From: Gordonia rubripertincta
Lineage (GTDB): Bacteria; Actinomycetota; Actinomycetes; Mycobacteriales; Mycobacteriaceae
Direction: 5' to 3'
NCBI RefSeq assembly: GCF_038024875.1
Contig: NZ_CP136136.1
Span: 1,860,001-1,924,000 of the forward strand
DNA: 64,000 nt
How positions within the stretch are numbered: the stretch's first letter is position 1; every line of letters starts with the position of its first letter. This document shows, in pieces, positions 7,599-15,425 of this stretch. Under the pieces are notes generated by a model, which did not search any database, was not told the origin of the DNA, and saw only the letters and a program-made list of their open reading frames with translations. The translations under genes were made by a program, and so were the position numbers.

Positions 7599-9139
7599 TC
7601 CGACACCCTCACCATTTCTTCACTGTGGTCCTGGTCGCTGGAGACCGAGGTGCTCTCGGACTCCACTTCGATCGCGAGACGGAGGAGCTCGTCGAACAGG
7701 TCGTCGATGTCGCGCTCGGCGGTCTCCGGATTCAGAAGAGTCAGCTTCAGGCAGGTCTGGGGTTCGTCCTCACCCGGCACCCGCACCTGCGTACGTCCGA
7801 TGAGCGCCTTGCCGTCGGTGATGAGGCGGCGGCGCAGCTCAGCGTTGACGGCGTCGAGGTCGGCGCAGCGGTAGCGGAAGACGATGGTGGTCAACGTGAC
7901 CGGAGCGATCAGCTCGAGTTGTAGCTCGGTGGCAACCCGCTGTTCGGCGTATACGGCGAGGTCGTTGCACCGGTCGAGCATCCCGCCGAGTTCGCGACGA
8001 CCGTACGCCAACAGTGTCGCGGCCACCTTGAGGACGTCGGGTCGACGGGTGGTTTGCAGGGTCTGCCCGAGCAGCCCGCTGTAACCGGCCTCGACGTCGT
8101 CGTCGGGGTTCAGGTACGCCACCGAGCGGTTCAGCGAGGCGAAACGGCCGGCGTCGGAGAGCAGCATGAGGCTGGCCGCCGCGGGCTGCCAGCCGACCTT
8201 GTGCAGGTCCAGGGTCACGGAGTCGGCGCGGTCGATCCCGGACAGCAGCCCAGACAGGCGGTCCGAGAACAGGGTGCCGAAACCGTAGGCCGCGTCGACG
8301 TGTAGCCAGATCTCGTGGCGTTCGGCGATGTCGGCGATGTCGGGCAGCGGGTCGACGGTGCCGAAGTCGGTGGTGCCGGCGGTGGCGACGATCGCGAGCG
8401 GGGTGACGTCGCCGGCCCGACGGATCGCGCTTTCGAGCGCCCCCGGGATCATCCGGTGATGTGCGTCGACCTCGACGGGGATGACCGCGGACTCGCCGAG
8501 TCCCAGTGCGGCACAGGCGCGGTGTACCGAGAAGTGGGCGACCCGCGAACAGAACACCACCGGCCGGCGGAGTGCGCCGACGCCGTCCTGGCGGACGTCG
8601 ATGCCCCGACGGGCCGCGGTGTGATCGCGGGCGATCATGAGCGCCAACAGATTCGAGATTGAACCGCCGGGACTGAAGACACCACCGGCGCGTGGGCCGA
8701 ATCCGGCCATCTGGGCCAGGGATTGAACCGTCCAGGTCTCCAGGGCAAGGGTCGCCGGACCCGAGTCATAGGTGTCCAGGGAAGCGTTGGTGGCGCTCGC
8801 CAGCGCATCGGCGGCAACCGCGACCGACAGGGGTGCCGGCTGCAGATGGGCCGCGGTCAGCGGGTGGGTGAGGTCGAGTCCGAACTCGGCGACCAGGCGC
8901 GCCATCCGGGACAGGGCCTCGGACTCGCCGATCCCGGACTCGGGGATCCCGGGGCCGCCCAGCGAGCCGGTGACCGCCGCGAGCACCGACACCGGATCCC
9001 CGGCCGGCAATGGTGCTCGGTGGTGGTGATCGGCGACCGACTCCGCTGCTTCGGCCAGACCGCGACCGATGTCCGCCCACCCGGTACCCGGCCGCGCGAA
9101 ACGAGAGGCACCCCAAGCGGAGTCGCGGTCTTCGGTCAC
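7595..9139 (-). CDS. PLP-dependent group II decarboxylase (DesA/RhbB-like)
   Basis: A 514-residue pyridoxal-phosphate decarboxylase. The PLP lysine is in DLHKVGW, with VDAAYGFG upstream and the GVFSPGGSISNLLAL segment typical of diaminobutyrate/lysine decarboxylases of siderophore pathways. A GTG start at 9139 is preceded by a strong GGGGGG site; longer upstream extensions have no support. Coupled by a four-base overlap to the N-monooxygenase, it probably makes the diamine that is then N-hydroxylated. Lysine to cadaverine or diaminobutyrate to diaminopropane are both possible; the sequence alone does not decide. Histidine decarboxylases of acinetobactin-type pathways are usually shorter. Confidence 0.83.
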   Translation of the reverse strand: MTEDRDSAWGASRFARPGTGWADIGRGLAEAAESVADHHHRAPLPAGDPVSVLAAVTGSLGGPGIPESGIGESEALSRMARLVAEFGLDLTHPLTAAHLQPAPLSVAVAADALASATNASLDTYDSGPATLALETWTVQSLAQMAGFGPRAGGVFSPGGSISNLLALMIARDHTAARRGIDVRQDGVGALRRPVVFCSRVAHFSVHRACAALGLGESAVIPVEVDAHHRMIPGALESAIRRAGDVTPLAIVATAGTTDFGTVDPLPDIADIAERHEIWLHVDAAYGFGTLFSDRLSGLLSGIDRADSVTLDLHKVGWQPAAASLMLLSDAGRFASLNRSVAYLNPDDDVEAGYSGLLGQTLQTTRRPDVLKVAATLLAYGRRELGGMLDRCNDLAVYAEQRVATELQLELIAPVTLTTIVFRYRCADLDAVNAELRRRLITDGKALIGRTQVRVPGEDEPQTCLKLTLLNPETAERDIDDLFDELLRLAIEVESESTSVSSDQDHSEEMVRVSE

Positions 9140-9204
9140 TGAGTTCCCCCCTGGACGTGCGGTGGTCGTGTGGTGGTGTGCTGAGCCGTGCGGGCGCCGG
9201 GCGG

Positions 9205-10650
9205 TCACGCCGGGACCCGCCTGTCTAGCTCCGCGAGGAGTTCGGCGACCGTCGTCCCCAGCGTGGACGGGATGAGGTCGACGAGTGCGGTCAACACCCC
9301 GGTGGCGCGCGCGGCGACGGGGTCGGGAACGATCCCCGGCTGGTGGTCGACCTCCACGTGGGTGGAGTGGTCGTCGGCCTCGAAGGCGATCGACAACGGA
9401 TAGTTGGCGATGCCGGTGAAGACCGAACGGCAGGTGACCGGGGAGTCGGGGGACTGGGCGATGCCGCGCAGCGGGGCGGGCCGAACCGAGGCCATGATCT
9501 CCATGATCGGGAACCGCCCGCCCTGCTGACGGAGTGCGGTCAGGATAGGCCCGAAGTCGGTGCCGGAGTGTTCCATCGCCCGGTAGATCACCGCGCCCGC
9601 GTCGCGCAGGCTCTGCTCGACGGTCGCGCAGGGGTCGACGCGGAACCGCATCGGGACGATGTTGCCGCAGTATCCGATGTGCTGGGGCGACTGCGGGCGT
9701 CGCCGGTTGTCCGCGGGGACGACGAGCACGTGGTCGGGCGAACCGGTCAGTGCGTAGGCGGCCAGCGAGCACACTCCGATGAGCAGCGCGTTCGGGGTTG
9801 CGCCGACGGTCCGGGCGACCCGGTCGAACTCGGCGAGCGACTCTCTGTTCACCGGTGCGGCCACCTTGATGCCCTCACGATCATCCATGGGGGACAGCCA
9901 GCTCTCGGCGGCGCTCTCGGTGGGCAGTTCGCCCGAGAGCGGGTACCGGACGTCCTCGGCGGCCCACGTCGACAGTGCATGCCGCACTGCGGAGTCCGCT
10001 GCCTCCGCTGCGGTGGCGGGATCCGGGGTCGCGGGGCGGGAATCGGCGTCGGCGTCGCCCGCCCACTCTCCGGACACGAGCGTGCCCAGCAGCAGCGGCC
10101 ACGAGGTGTCGTCGACCGCGAGGTGGTGGACGACCAGGATCATGGTCACCTGCCCGTCCCGTCCCGACACACGCAGGCGCAGCGGCACGTCGGCGTGCAG
10201 GTCGAACGCGGTGCGAGTCATCTGGGTGGCCACGGTGTCGGTATCGGCGGAGTGGTCCTGGACGTCATCGGCTCCCCAGGTCCAGACCGAATGTGCTGCG
10301 TCCCAATGCCCTTCTCGTTGCACCGGGACGCGGCGGGGCACACCCTCGCCGTCGACCTCGACAACCGAGCGCAGCACCTCGAAGCGTTCGACGAGCAGTT
10401 CGGCCGCGGCGATGACGGATTCGACGGTGCGATCGCCACCGAACCCGAGAACGAGACCGATGTTGTGCGAGACCGATTCGGGGTCGAGTTCGTAGATCTT
10501 CCACATCCGGCGCTCGGCGATCCCGAACTGCCCGAAGGGAGTGGGGTTCTCCGAGCCCGCTCTGGTCTGGTGCTCGCCCGCCGGGGATTCGCCGGATTCC
10601 GCAATCCGCCGGCGCAGCAGTGTGAGTCGTGCTTCGGTCAACGTGGGCAC
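9205..10650 (-). CDS. Free-standing NRPS condensation domain (VibH-like)
   Basis: A 481-residue single-domain condensation protein. The catalytic HHxxxDD motif is visible as HHLAVDD about 40 percent into the protein, and no adenylation or carrier domain is attached. The family includes VibH, which condenses a carrier-bound aryl acid with a free polyamine. In this operon it could release the phenyl-oxazoline intermediate from the NRPS (which lacks a thioesterase) onto the free amine of a hydroxamate or diamine. The GTG at 10650 follows GAGGGGG and overlaps the end of the acylase gene by 13 bases, indicating translational coupling. Confidence 0.82.
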   Translation of the reverse strand: MPTLTEARLTLLRRRIAESGESPAGEHQTRAGSENPTPFGQFGIAERRMWKIYELDPESVSHNIGLVLGFGGDRTVESVIAAAELLVERFEVLRSVVEVDGEGVPRRVPVQREGHWDAAHSVWTWGADDVQDHSADTDTVATQMTRTAFDLHADVPLRLRVSGRDGQVTMILVVHHLAVDDTSWPLLLGTLVSGEWAGDADADSRPATPDPATAAEAADSAVRHALSTWAAEDVRYPLSGELPTESAAESWLSPMDDREGIKVAAPVNRESLAEFDRVARTVGATPNALLIGVCSLAAYALTGSPDHVLVVPADNRRRPQSPQHIGYCGNIVPMRFRVDPCATVEQSLRDAGAVIYRAMEHSGTDFGPILTALRQQGGRFPIMEIMASVRPAPLRGIAQSPDSPVTCRSVFTGIANYPLSIAFEADDHSTHVEVDHQPGIVPDPVAARATGVLTALVDLIPSTLGTTVAELLAELDRRVPA

Positions 10651-12317
10651 GGTTCCCCCTCTGTTGAAGTGGCGGTGGTGGAGTCCTGTGCGCGCAGTGC
10701 CTCCCAGTCGCGGGCGACGGGGATCAACCGTCCGTCGGCCCACAGCGGGGCCTGGTCCTGGAAGTGATCGGAGGCCGGGTCGCCGGAGGCGCCGAGCGGA
10801 ACCACCCAGCGGCTCGCGTGCGGATCGGCGAGATCCCAGACGTAGCGGGCCGCGGAGCCGGTGATGCACACGTGGGTGCCGACCGCGGATGCGTTGGCGA
10901 AGACGCATTCCGAATCCCCGGCGAGGGGCAGCGGAGCGGGTCGCAGCGTTGCGAACAGCTCGGCATGGTGAGGCGACGCACCGACGAGATCGAACCCGTG
11001 GATGGGGGCGAGCACATGCACGGTCCCCCAGTTCGGAATGTGCCCGAACGTCTCGATGCGAGTGAGGACGGCGTCGAGCGCGGCGACCGCGACCTCGTCG
11101 ATGTCGATGCCGATCAGCGCGCAGTTGGCGATGACCGTCGTGATCGCGGTCGCGAGGCGGGGTTCCGGGACGAACCACGGCTGGAACACGGCGGGAAAGC
11201 CGTGTGGACCGCGCAGCGGTGCCAGGGCATCGGTACGCGCGACACCGAGCACGAGTTGGCTGCGGAATTCCGCGAAGAGATAGGCGTCGGTGCTGTCGGC
11301 GGCCATGGTGCGATCCCAGGCGAGGATGCGGTGTCGGATGTCCTCGGCGGCCGGGGTGTTGCCGACGACCCGGGTGAGGAGCTGCTGGACCACCGCGGCC
11401 TGCTCGAGAACGACGTCGCGATGGATGTCCGCGCAGTCCTCGGGATCGACCGAGGCGAGGGCCTCCAGGCGGACGACGATCCGGTCGGCCCGGAAGGCCT
11501 CCACACACTCGGTCGTCATCGGTTGCAGCGGAGGGGTTCCGGAGATCCGCTGGTTCGCGGTCACGCTCACACCGCCGTCGGCGACAGTCGCGTCGAAACT
11601 CGGGTTGCCGAGCGTACCGGTTTCGTGACCCTGCCACTGGTAGCGCTCGTTCCAGCCGGGAACGGGGAGCCAGTAGTTCTCCGGGGCGCGGACGGGAACA
11701 CGGCCGGCGACGTGGGTGACCGTGGTCCCGTCGCGATGTGCGATGACGGCGCGGTTGACCGGTTCGACCCACGAGGACAGTGCGTTCTCGACGTCGGCGA
11801 TCGTGCGGGCGAACAACAGGTCGAGCGGAGCGTCGAAAGTGACGTCCTCGGAGAGCAGCGGTGACCGGAGGCTGATCGCGAACGGCTCCTCCGGCCCGCC
11901 GAACACGACCGCCCCGTTGGGGGTGGTGATCACCTCGACCGCAACGGCTTCGGAGTCGCGGACGCCGATGTACTCGGTGTGGACGATCGCCGGCACACGG
12001 CGACCGCCCGGCGCCTCGACGAGGAGCGTCCCGTCCTCGTCGCGTGTCAACCGCTCCACGTAGAGATCCTGGTAGTCTGCCATCGCGTTCGTTATGCCCC
12101 AAGCGATCTCGGAGCCCTGCGCGAAGTGCGGCACCCCGGGGACACCCGCGAATGCGAAACCCGCCACGTCGAAGGACTGCGCCGGATCGGTCGAAGCGAG
12201 ATGGAACTGCTCGTAGATGCCGGGCAGTTCGAGGAATCGGTGGGGATCACCGGCCACGATCGGGGACCCGGTCGTGCTGCGGGCCGCGGACACCCCCCAC
12301 GCGTTGCTGCCGGACAT
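10638..12317 (-). CDS. Penicillin acylase-family Ntn hydrolase, beta-chain part (frame separated from alpha part)
   Basis: A 559-residue reading frame beginning M-S-G-S-N-A-W, in which the SNAW serine is the N-terminal nucleophile exposed by autoproteolysis in penicillin acylases and PvdQ. TANQRISGTPP further on matches the oxyanion/Asn region of the family. It starts four bases after the stop of the alpha-chain frame. A single extra base in the C run at 12325-12328 (TGGGGTG on the coding strand) explains the split: removing it gives one continuous 775-residue precursor reading L-G-D-P-M-S-G-S-N across the join, a normal family length. As given, re-initiation at the ATG could still make a separate beta chain. 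A deacylase role like that of PvdQ in pyoverdine maturation is inferred from context. Confidence 0.82.
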   Translation of the reverse strand: MSGSNAWGVSAARSTTGSPIVAGDPHRFLELPGIYEQFHLASTDPAQSFDVAGFAFAGVPGVPHFAQGSEIAWGITNAMADYQDLYVERLTRDEDGTLLVEAPGGRRVPAIVHTEYIGVRDSEAVAVEVITTPNGAVVFGGPEEPFAISLRSPLLSEDVTFDAPLDLLFARTIADVENALSSWVEPVNRAVIAHRDGTTVTHVAGRVPVRAPENYWLPVPGWNERYQWQGHETGTLGNPSFDATVADGGVSVTANQRISGTPPLQPMTTECVEAFRADRIVVRLEALASVDPEDCADIHRDVVLEQAAVVQQLLTRVVGNTPAAEDIRHRILAWDRTMAADSTDAYLFAEFRSQLVLGVARTDALAPLRGPHGFPAVFQPWFVPEPRLATAITTVIANCALIGIDIDEVAVAALDAVLTRIETFGHIPNWGTVHVLAPIHGFDLVGASPHHAELFATLRPAPLPLAGDSECVFANASAVGTHVCITGSAARYVWDLADPHASRWVVPLGASGDPASDHFQDQAPLWADGRLIPVARDWEALRAQDSTTATSTEGEPCPR

Positions 12318-12321
12318 CGGG

Positions 12322-12966
12322 TCACCCCAGGTCGAGGGTCTCGCCGACGGGAGAATCGGCGGCCGGAGCGGGCCGGGTGAGATCCAAGATCTCGTGTACG
12401 AACTGCTCGTCCGGCATCGGCGGCACGGTCGGATCGTTCTCGCTGCCCTCGAATGCCCAGAACCGCAGCGCATCCGGACCCGTGGTCCGGCAGGCGTGTA
12501 GTCGGAACAGTTTCGTGGTGAACCGGCCGAACAGCACGTGGTGCATGATGAACACCGAGATCGGCGTCCACGGTCGCCACGGGTCCGGCTCGTGCCGGAG
12601 CGCCTCGAGTTCCGGTGCCGGCGCCATGGTCTCGGTGTCGGACAGAGTGCTGTTCACACCGTCGGCGTAGGCGCGCAGCAGGCTGCGGGTGCGGTCCGAC
12701 GACGCGTGATACATCTGCTCGGCGACCGCGTCGAGCCGGGCGCGCCGCGCGAAGGTGTCCCATTCGACGCAGGATTCGCCGAACACCTCGGCGGTACGCC
12801 CCTCGGCGCGTAGACGCATGAACTCGATCTGCCAGCGGCGGTCCTGTCCGCAGGCGCGGCCCTGTCCGTACAGCGCGTCGGCCGGCGTGGCGGCAAGGAC
12901 GTGCGGGATGCCGTGCGCATCGCGCAGGATCTCGGCGGTGGGCGGTTCGGATGTGTTGACCGTCAT
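12322..12966 (-). CDS. Penicillin acylase-family Ntn hydrolase, alpha-chain part (frame ends at extra G)
   Basis: A 214-residue frame with the alpha-chain signature near its N-terminus (RDAHGIPHVLA), followed by the GQDRRWQIEFMR helix found in penicillin/aculeacin acylases. It stops at a TGA right after the TGGGGTG site; the beta chain continues in another frame. The ATG overlaps the stop of the IucA/IucC gene by four bases. No signal peptide is visible, although many relatives are exported, so the enzyme may work in the cytoplasm or its export signal may be atypical. Confidence 0.8.
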   Translation of the reverse strand: MTVNTSEPPTAEILRDAHGIPHVLAATPADALYGQGRACGQDRRWQIEFMRLRAEGRTAEVFGESCVEWDTFARRARLDAVAEQMYHASSDRTRSLLRAYADGVNSTLSDTETMAPAPELEALRHEPDPWRPWTPISVFIMHHVLFGRFTTKLFRLHACRTTGPDALRFWAFEGSENDPTVPPMPDEQFVHEILDLTRPAPAADSPVGETLDLG

Positions 12967-14762
12967 CGTCGTCCCCGATCGGCGACGGGATTGACGAGCC
13001 GGTGGCCGGCGTCGACGAGGGAGGCGTAGGAGTCCTCGATGTCGACCATGCGCTTGTTGTTCCGCAGCTGAAGACCGTTCATGTGGACCGCGCCGAATTC
13101 CGGTGCGAACAGATCCCATTTCGTGAACTGGTCGGCGAGATCGGGATGGGCGGCGACGAATTCGCGCAGACTGTCGGCGACCAGGTCCCAGAACTCCTCG
13201 TCGGTCACGAGACGGTGCACGTGGAGGACCGCCGCCAGCGGTCGCAGGTAGTCGTCGAAGATGTCCGAGAGCACCCCGAGGTTGCGGATCTCGTCGGGTT
13301 CGGTGGTGAGGACGCGGGCACAACTCTCCGGGAGACCCTCCGGCTCACCGAAGACCGACACCTCTTCACCGATGTCCTTGAGGATCGCGCGGACCGGCAC
13401 ACCGTTGTCGAGGACGAGGATCAGGTTCTCGCCGTGGGGGGAGAACTTCAGTTCGTACCGGTAGAGCAGGTAGGCGATCGGGTGGAGATACGTCCGCAGG
13501 TAGCGCCGGACCCATTCGGCGGCCGGTATCCCCGATCGTGCGATGAAGGCGCGGACGAGCGGGTCGCCGTGGTGGTCGAGATGCAGGAGCGCGGCCATGG
13601 TGGACAGCTGCTCATCGCCACGCACCAGCGTGACCGGGCTCTGCCGCCACAGCGCCGAGAGGATCTTGCGGTACTCCGAACCCGGCTGGGTGATCGGGGT
13701 GAAGGTGGGGCTGCGGTAACCGATCGCCGCGACCTCGAAGATCATCTCGAATCCGATGGCGGACAGGTACGGGTCGTCGGCGACGAGCCCGCGAACCCAG
13801 TTGTTGATCAGCGGGGTGGTGCGCATGTAGTCCGCCGACATGCCCCGGGTGAAGCCCATGTTCACGATCGACAGGGCACCCTTCACATAGTGACGGGTGG
13901 GCGTGGTCGCGTTGAAGACCGTGCGGATCGACTGCTGCGCCTGGTACAGATCGGGGCTCTCGCCCACGAACACGATGCGGCGATCGGCGAGATCGGCCGA
14001 GTAGAGCTTCCGGACCTTCTCCGTCCACTGCCACGGATGAACGGGCAGGTAGCGGTAATCGTCGGGATCACAACCGGATTCGCGAAGCACTGCGTCGAAC
14101 TCCGCCAGGGTGTCGGTGCCGAGTTCGTCGACGAGCATGGCGTCGTAGTCGACGTCGGTCACCGTCGCCACGTCGCAGTCCTCGCGGCGGGCGGCGACCC
14201 AGACGAGGCGGAAGTGGTTGCCGACCTCCGGTGCGTAACGGTCGATGTCGTCGGCGCTGAAGCCGAGGCGCCCGGCGTTCGCCACGATGCACGGGTGACC
14301 CTCGGTCATCGTCCGCTCGATGGTCTGGAAGTCCGCGTGCGCGAGATCGGTTGCGGTGATGCGTCGTTCGTCAGGCCGGTCGGCGCTGATCGCGAGAGTG
14401 TTGATGAACTCCTCGAGGTACTCCGGCAACGCCTGCGGGCCGATGCCGAGCATCGGGGCGAGGTCGACGACCAGCGCGACGGCGTCGACGGGCAGTTCCT
14501 CCCCATCGCGCACCCGGCGCAACGAGGACTCCTCGATCGCCCAGTTCTCCAGGGACAGGACCTCGGCACGGAAGTGATACTCGGTGCGGTCGTCGGCGGA
14601 ACCGACCACGTAGCGACCCGGGCCGGTCTCGACCGGACTCAAGGCGCGTTCGTGGGAGAACTCGGCCAGGATCTTCCGCGCGATCCGGCGGTGATACACC
14701 TGCCGATACGACACGGTGGACTGCTGCGCGGTCGTTACCGGGCGGATCTGTTCGATGGTCAA
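12963..14762 (-). CDS. IucA/IucC-family NRPS-independent siderophore (NIS) synthetase
   Basis: A protein of about 599 residues that adenylates a carboxylate (citrate, succinate or similar) and couples it to an amine or hydroxamate. Visible family motifs are GHPCIVANAGRLGFS near residue 160, PVHPWQW around 260, and in the C-terminal FhuF-like half FSPHGENLILVLDNG and LKDIGEEVSVFG. The start is uncertain: a TTG at 14762 lies directly after the acyltransferase stop and has a GGGAG site at good spacing, and no better ATG or GTG precedes the conserved region. Subtype (aerobactin-, alcaligin- or DesD-like) cannot be assigned by eye, so the carboxylate partner remains open. Confidence 0.88.
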   Translation of the reverse strand: MTIEQIRPVTTAQQSTVSYRQVYHRRIARKILAEFSHERALSPVETGPGRYVVGSADDRTEYHFRAEVLSLENWAIEESSLRRVRDGEELPVDAVALVVDLAPMLGIGPQALPEYLEEFINTLAISADRPDERRITATDLAHADFQTIERTMTEGHPCIVANAGRLGFSADDIDRYAPEVGNHFRLVWVAARREDCDVATVTDVDYDAMLVDELGTDTLAEFDAVLRESGCDPDDYRYLPVHPWQWTEKVRKLYSADLADRRIVFVGESPDLYQAQQSIRTVFNATTPTRHYVKGALSIVNMGFTRGMSADYMRTTPLINNWVRGLVADDPYLSAIGFEMIFEVAAIGYRSPTFTPITQPGSEYRKILSALWRQSPVTLVRGDEQLSTMAALLHLDHHGDPLVRAFIARSGIPAAEWVRRYLRTYLHPIAYLLYRYELKFSPHGENLILVLDNGVPVRAILKDIGEEVSVFGEPEGLPESCARVLTTEPDEIRNLGVLSDIFDDYLRPLAAVLHVHRLVTDEEFWDLVADSLREFVAAHPDLADQFTKWDLFAPEFGAVHMNGLQLRNNKRMVDIEDSYASLVDAGHRLVNPVADRGRR

Positions 14763-14767
14763 CGGAT

Positions 14768-15376
14768 CTACGCTCCCAGGTCCGTCACCTCGACGGCGCC
14801 GACGCTGGTGCCGTCGGCGGTGACGCGGAGGAAGTCGTCGCGCGTGCAGTAGCTCAGATGCGCGGTCTTGTTCCCGACCGGGTAGTCGCCGTCGACCCGG
14901 AAGCCCACGCTCGCGTTGAGCCGGTGGACCGCAGTGTTCCGGACGTCGGGTTCGACGACCACCCGCGCTGCGCCGACCTCGAGGATCGCTGTTCGCATGA
15001 TGTGCAGCATCACCGCGCCGGTGAAACCGGGCAGGGCCTGCTCGGAGTGGGCCACGAGCAGATGCATACCGATGTCGCCCGCGGCATGGACGTAACCGCT
15101 TGCGGGGTCGGCGAGTTCGCTGGTCTGCGGATCGTACAGTTCGAACAGGAACTGCGGGCGGCCCTCGTGGTAGCCCAGACGCAAGCCGTAGGGCGTGCCG
15201 GCGGTTGCCGCCGCGGTGTCCCGGATCATCTTCTCCACGTCCGCGACGGAGCTCTCCAGCATGTCCCAATACTTGGCCTTGGGGTGGGTCAGCCACGCGT
15301 GGACCGTGACGGCGTGCGACACGTCGTCGAGATCGACCGAGTGCAGGCCGTACGTGGGTGCCGGTGAAGTGGTCAT
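14768..15376 (-). CDS. GNAT N-acyltransferase, IucB/MbtK/DesC type
   Basis: A 202-residue acyltransferase of the siderophore GNAT group. It shows WLTHPKAKYW (the HPKA-x-W motif of IucB/MbtK/RhbD) and a C-terminal coenzyme-binding stretch ending VGFRVDGDYPVGNKTAHL. It would acylate the N-hydroxylamine to form a hydroxamate. The presence of MbtL, MbtM and MbtN relatives suggests a long unsaturated acyl donor rather than acetyl-CoA, but this is inference. The ATG with AAAGGC site is chosen over an in-frame extension of 24 residues. TGGGGTG occurs here in frame (15281-15284) and causes no break. Confidence 0.86.
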   Translation of the reverse strand: MTTSPAPTYGLHSVDLDDVSHAVTVHAWLTHPKAKYWDMLESSVADVEKMIRDTAAATAGTPYGLRLGYHEGRPQFLFELYDPQTSELADPASGYVHAAGDIGMHLLVAHSEQALPGFTGAVMLHIMRTAILEVGAARVVVEPDVRNTAVHRLNASVGFRVDGDYPVGNKTAHLSYCTRDDFLRVTADGTSVGAVEVTDLGA

Positions 15377-15425
15377 GGTGCCTTTGCTGTCGGGGTGTCT
15401 GGTGGATGCGGGAGGCCGGTTTGCG

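Noticed and set aside
9111..9114. CTTGGGGTGCC near the start of the decarboxylase as a frameshift
   Set aside because: The GTG start with a strong ribosome site is in frame; no better N-terminus appears in the alternative frame.
12315..12324. Natural evolution of a two-gene (alpha + beta) penicillin acylase
   Set aside because: The break has exactly the same TGGGGTG extra-G signature as seven unrelated sites, so an error or shared hotspot is more likely than an adaptive split.
13002..14852. 616-codon + strand frame opposite the IucA/IucC gene
   Set aside because: Complementary shadow; the IucA/C motifs are unambiguous on the - strand.
15281..15284. TTGGGGTGGG inside the IucB/MbtK-type acyltransferase as another frameshift
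   Set aside because: The frame is continuous through it and encodes the expected HPKAKYW motif, so this copy is correct and serves as a control.
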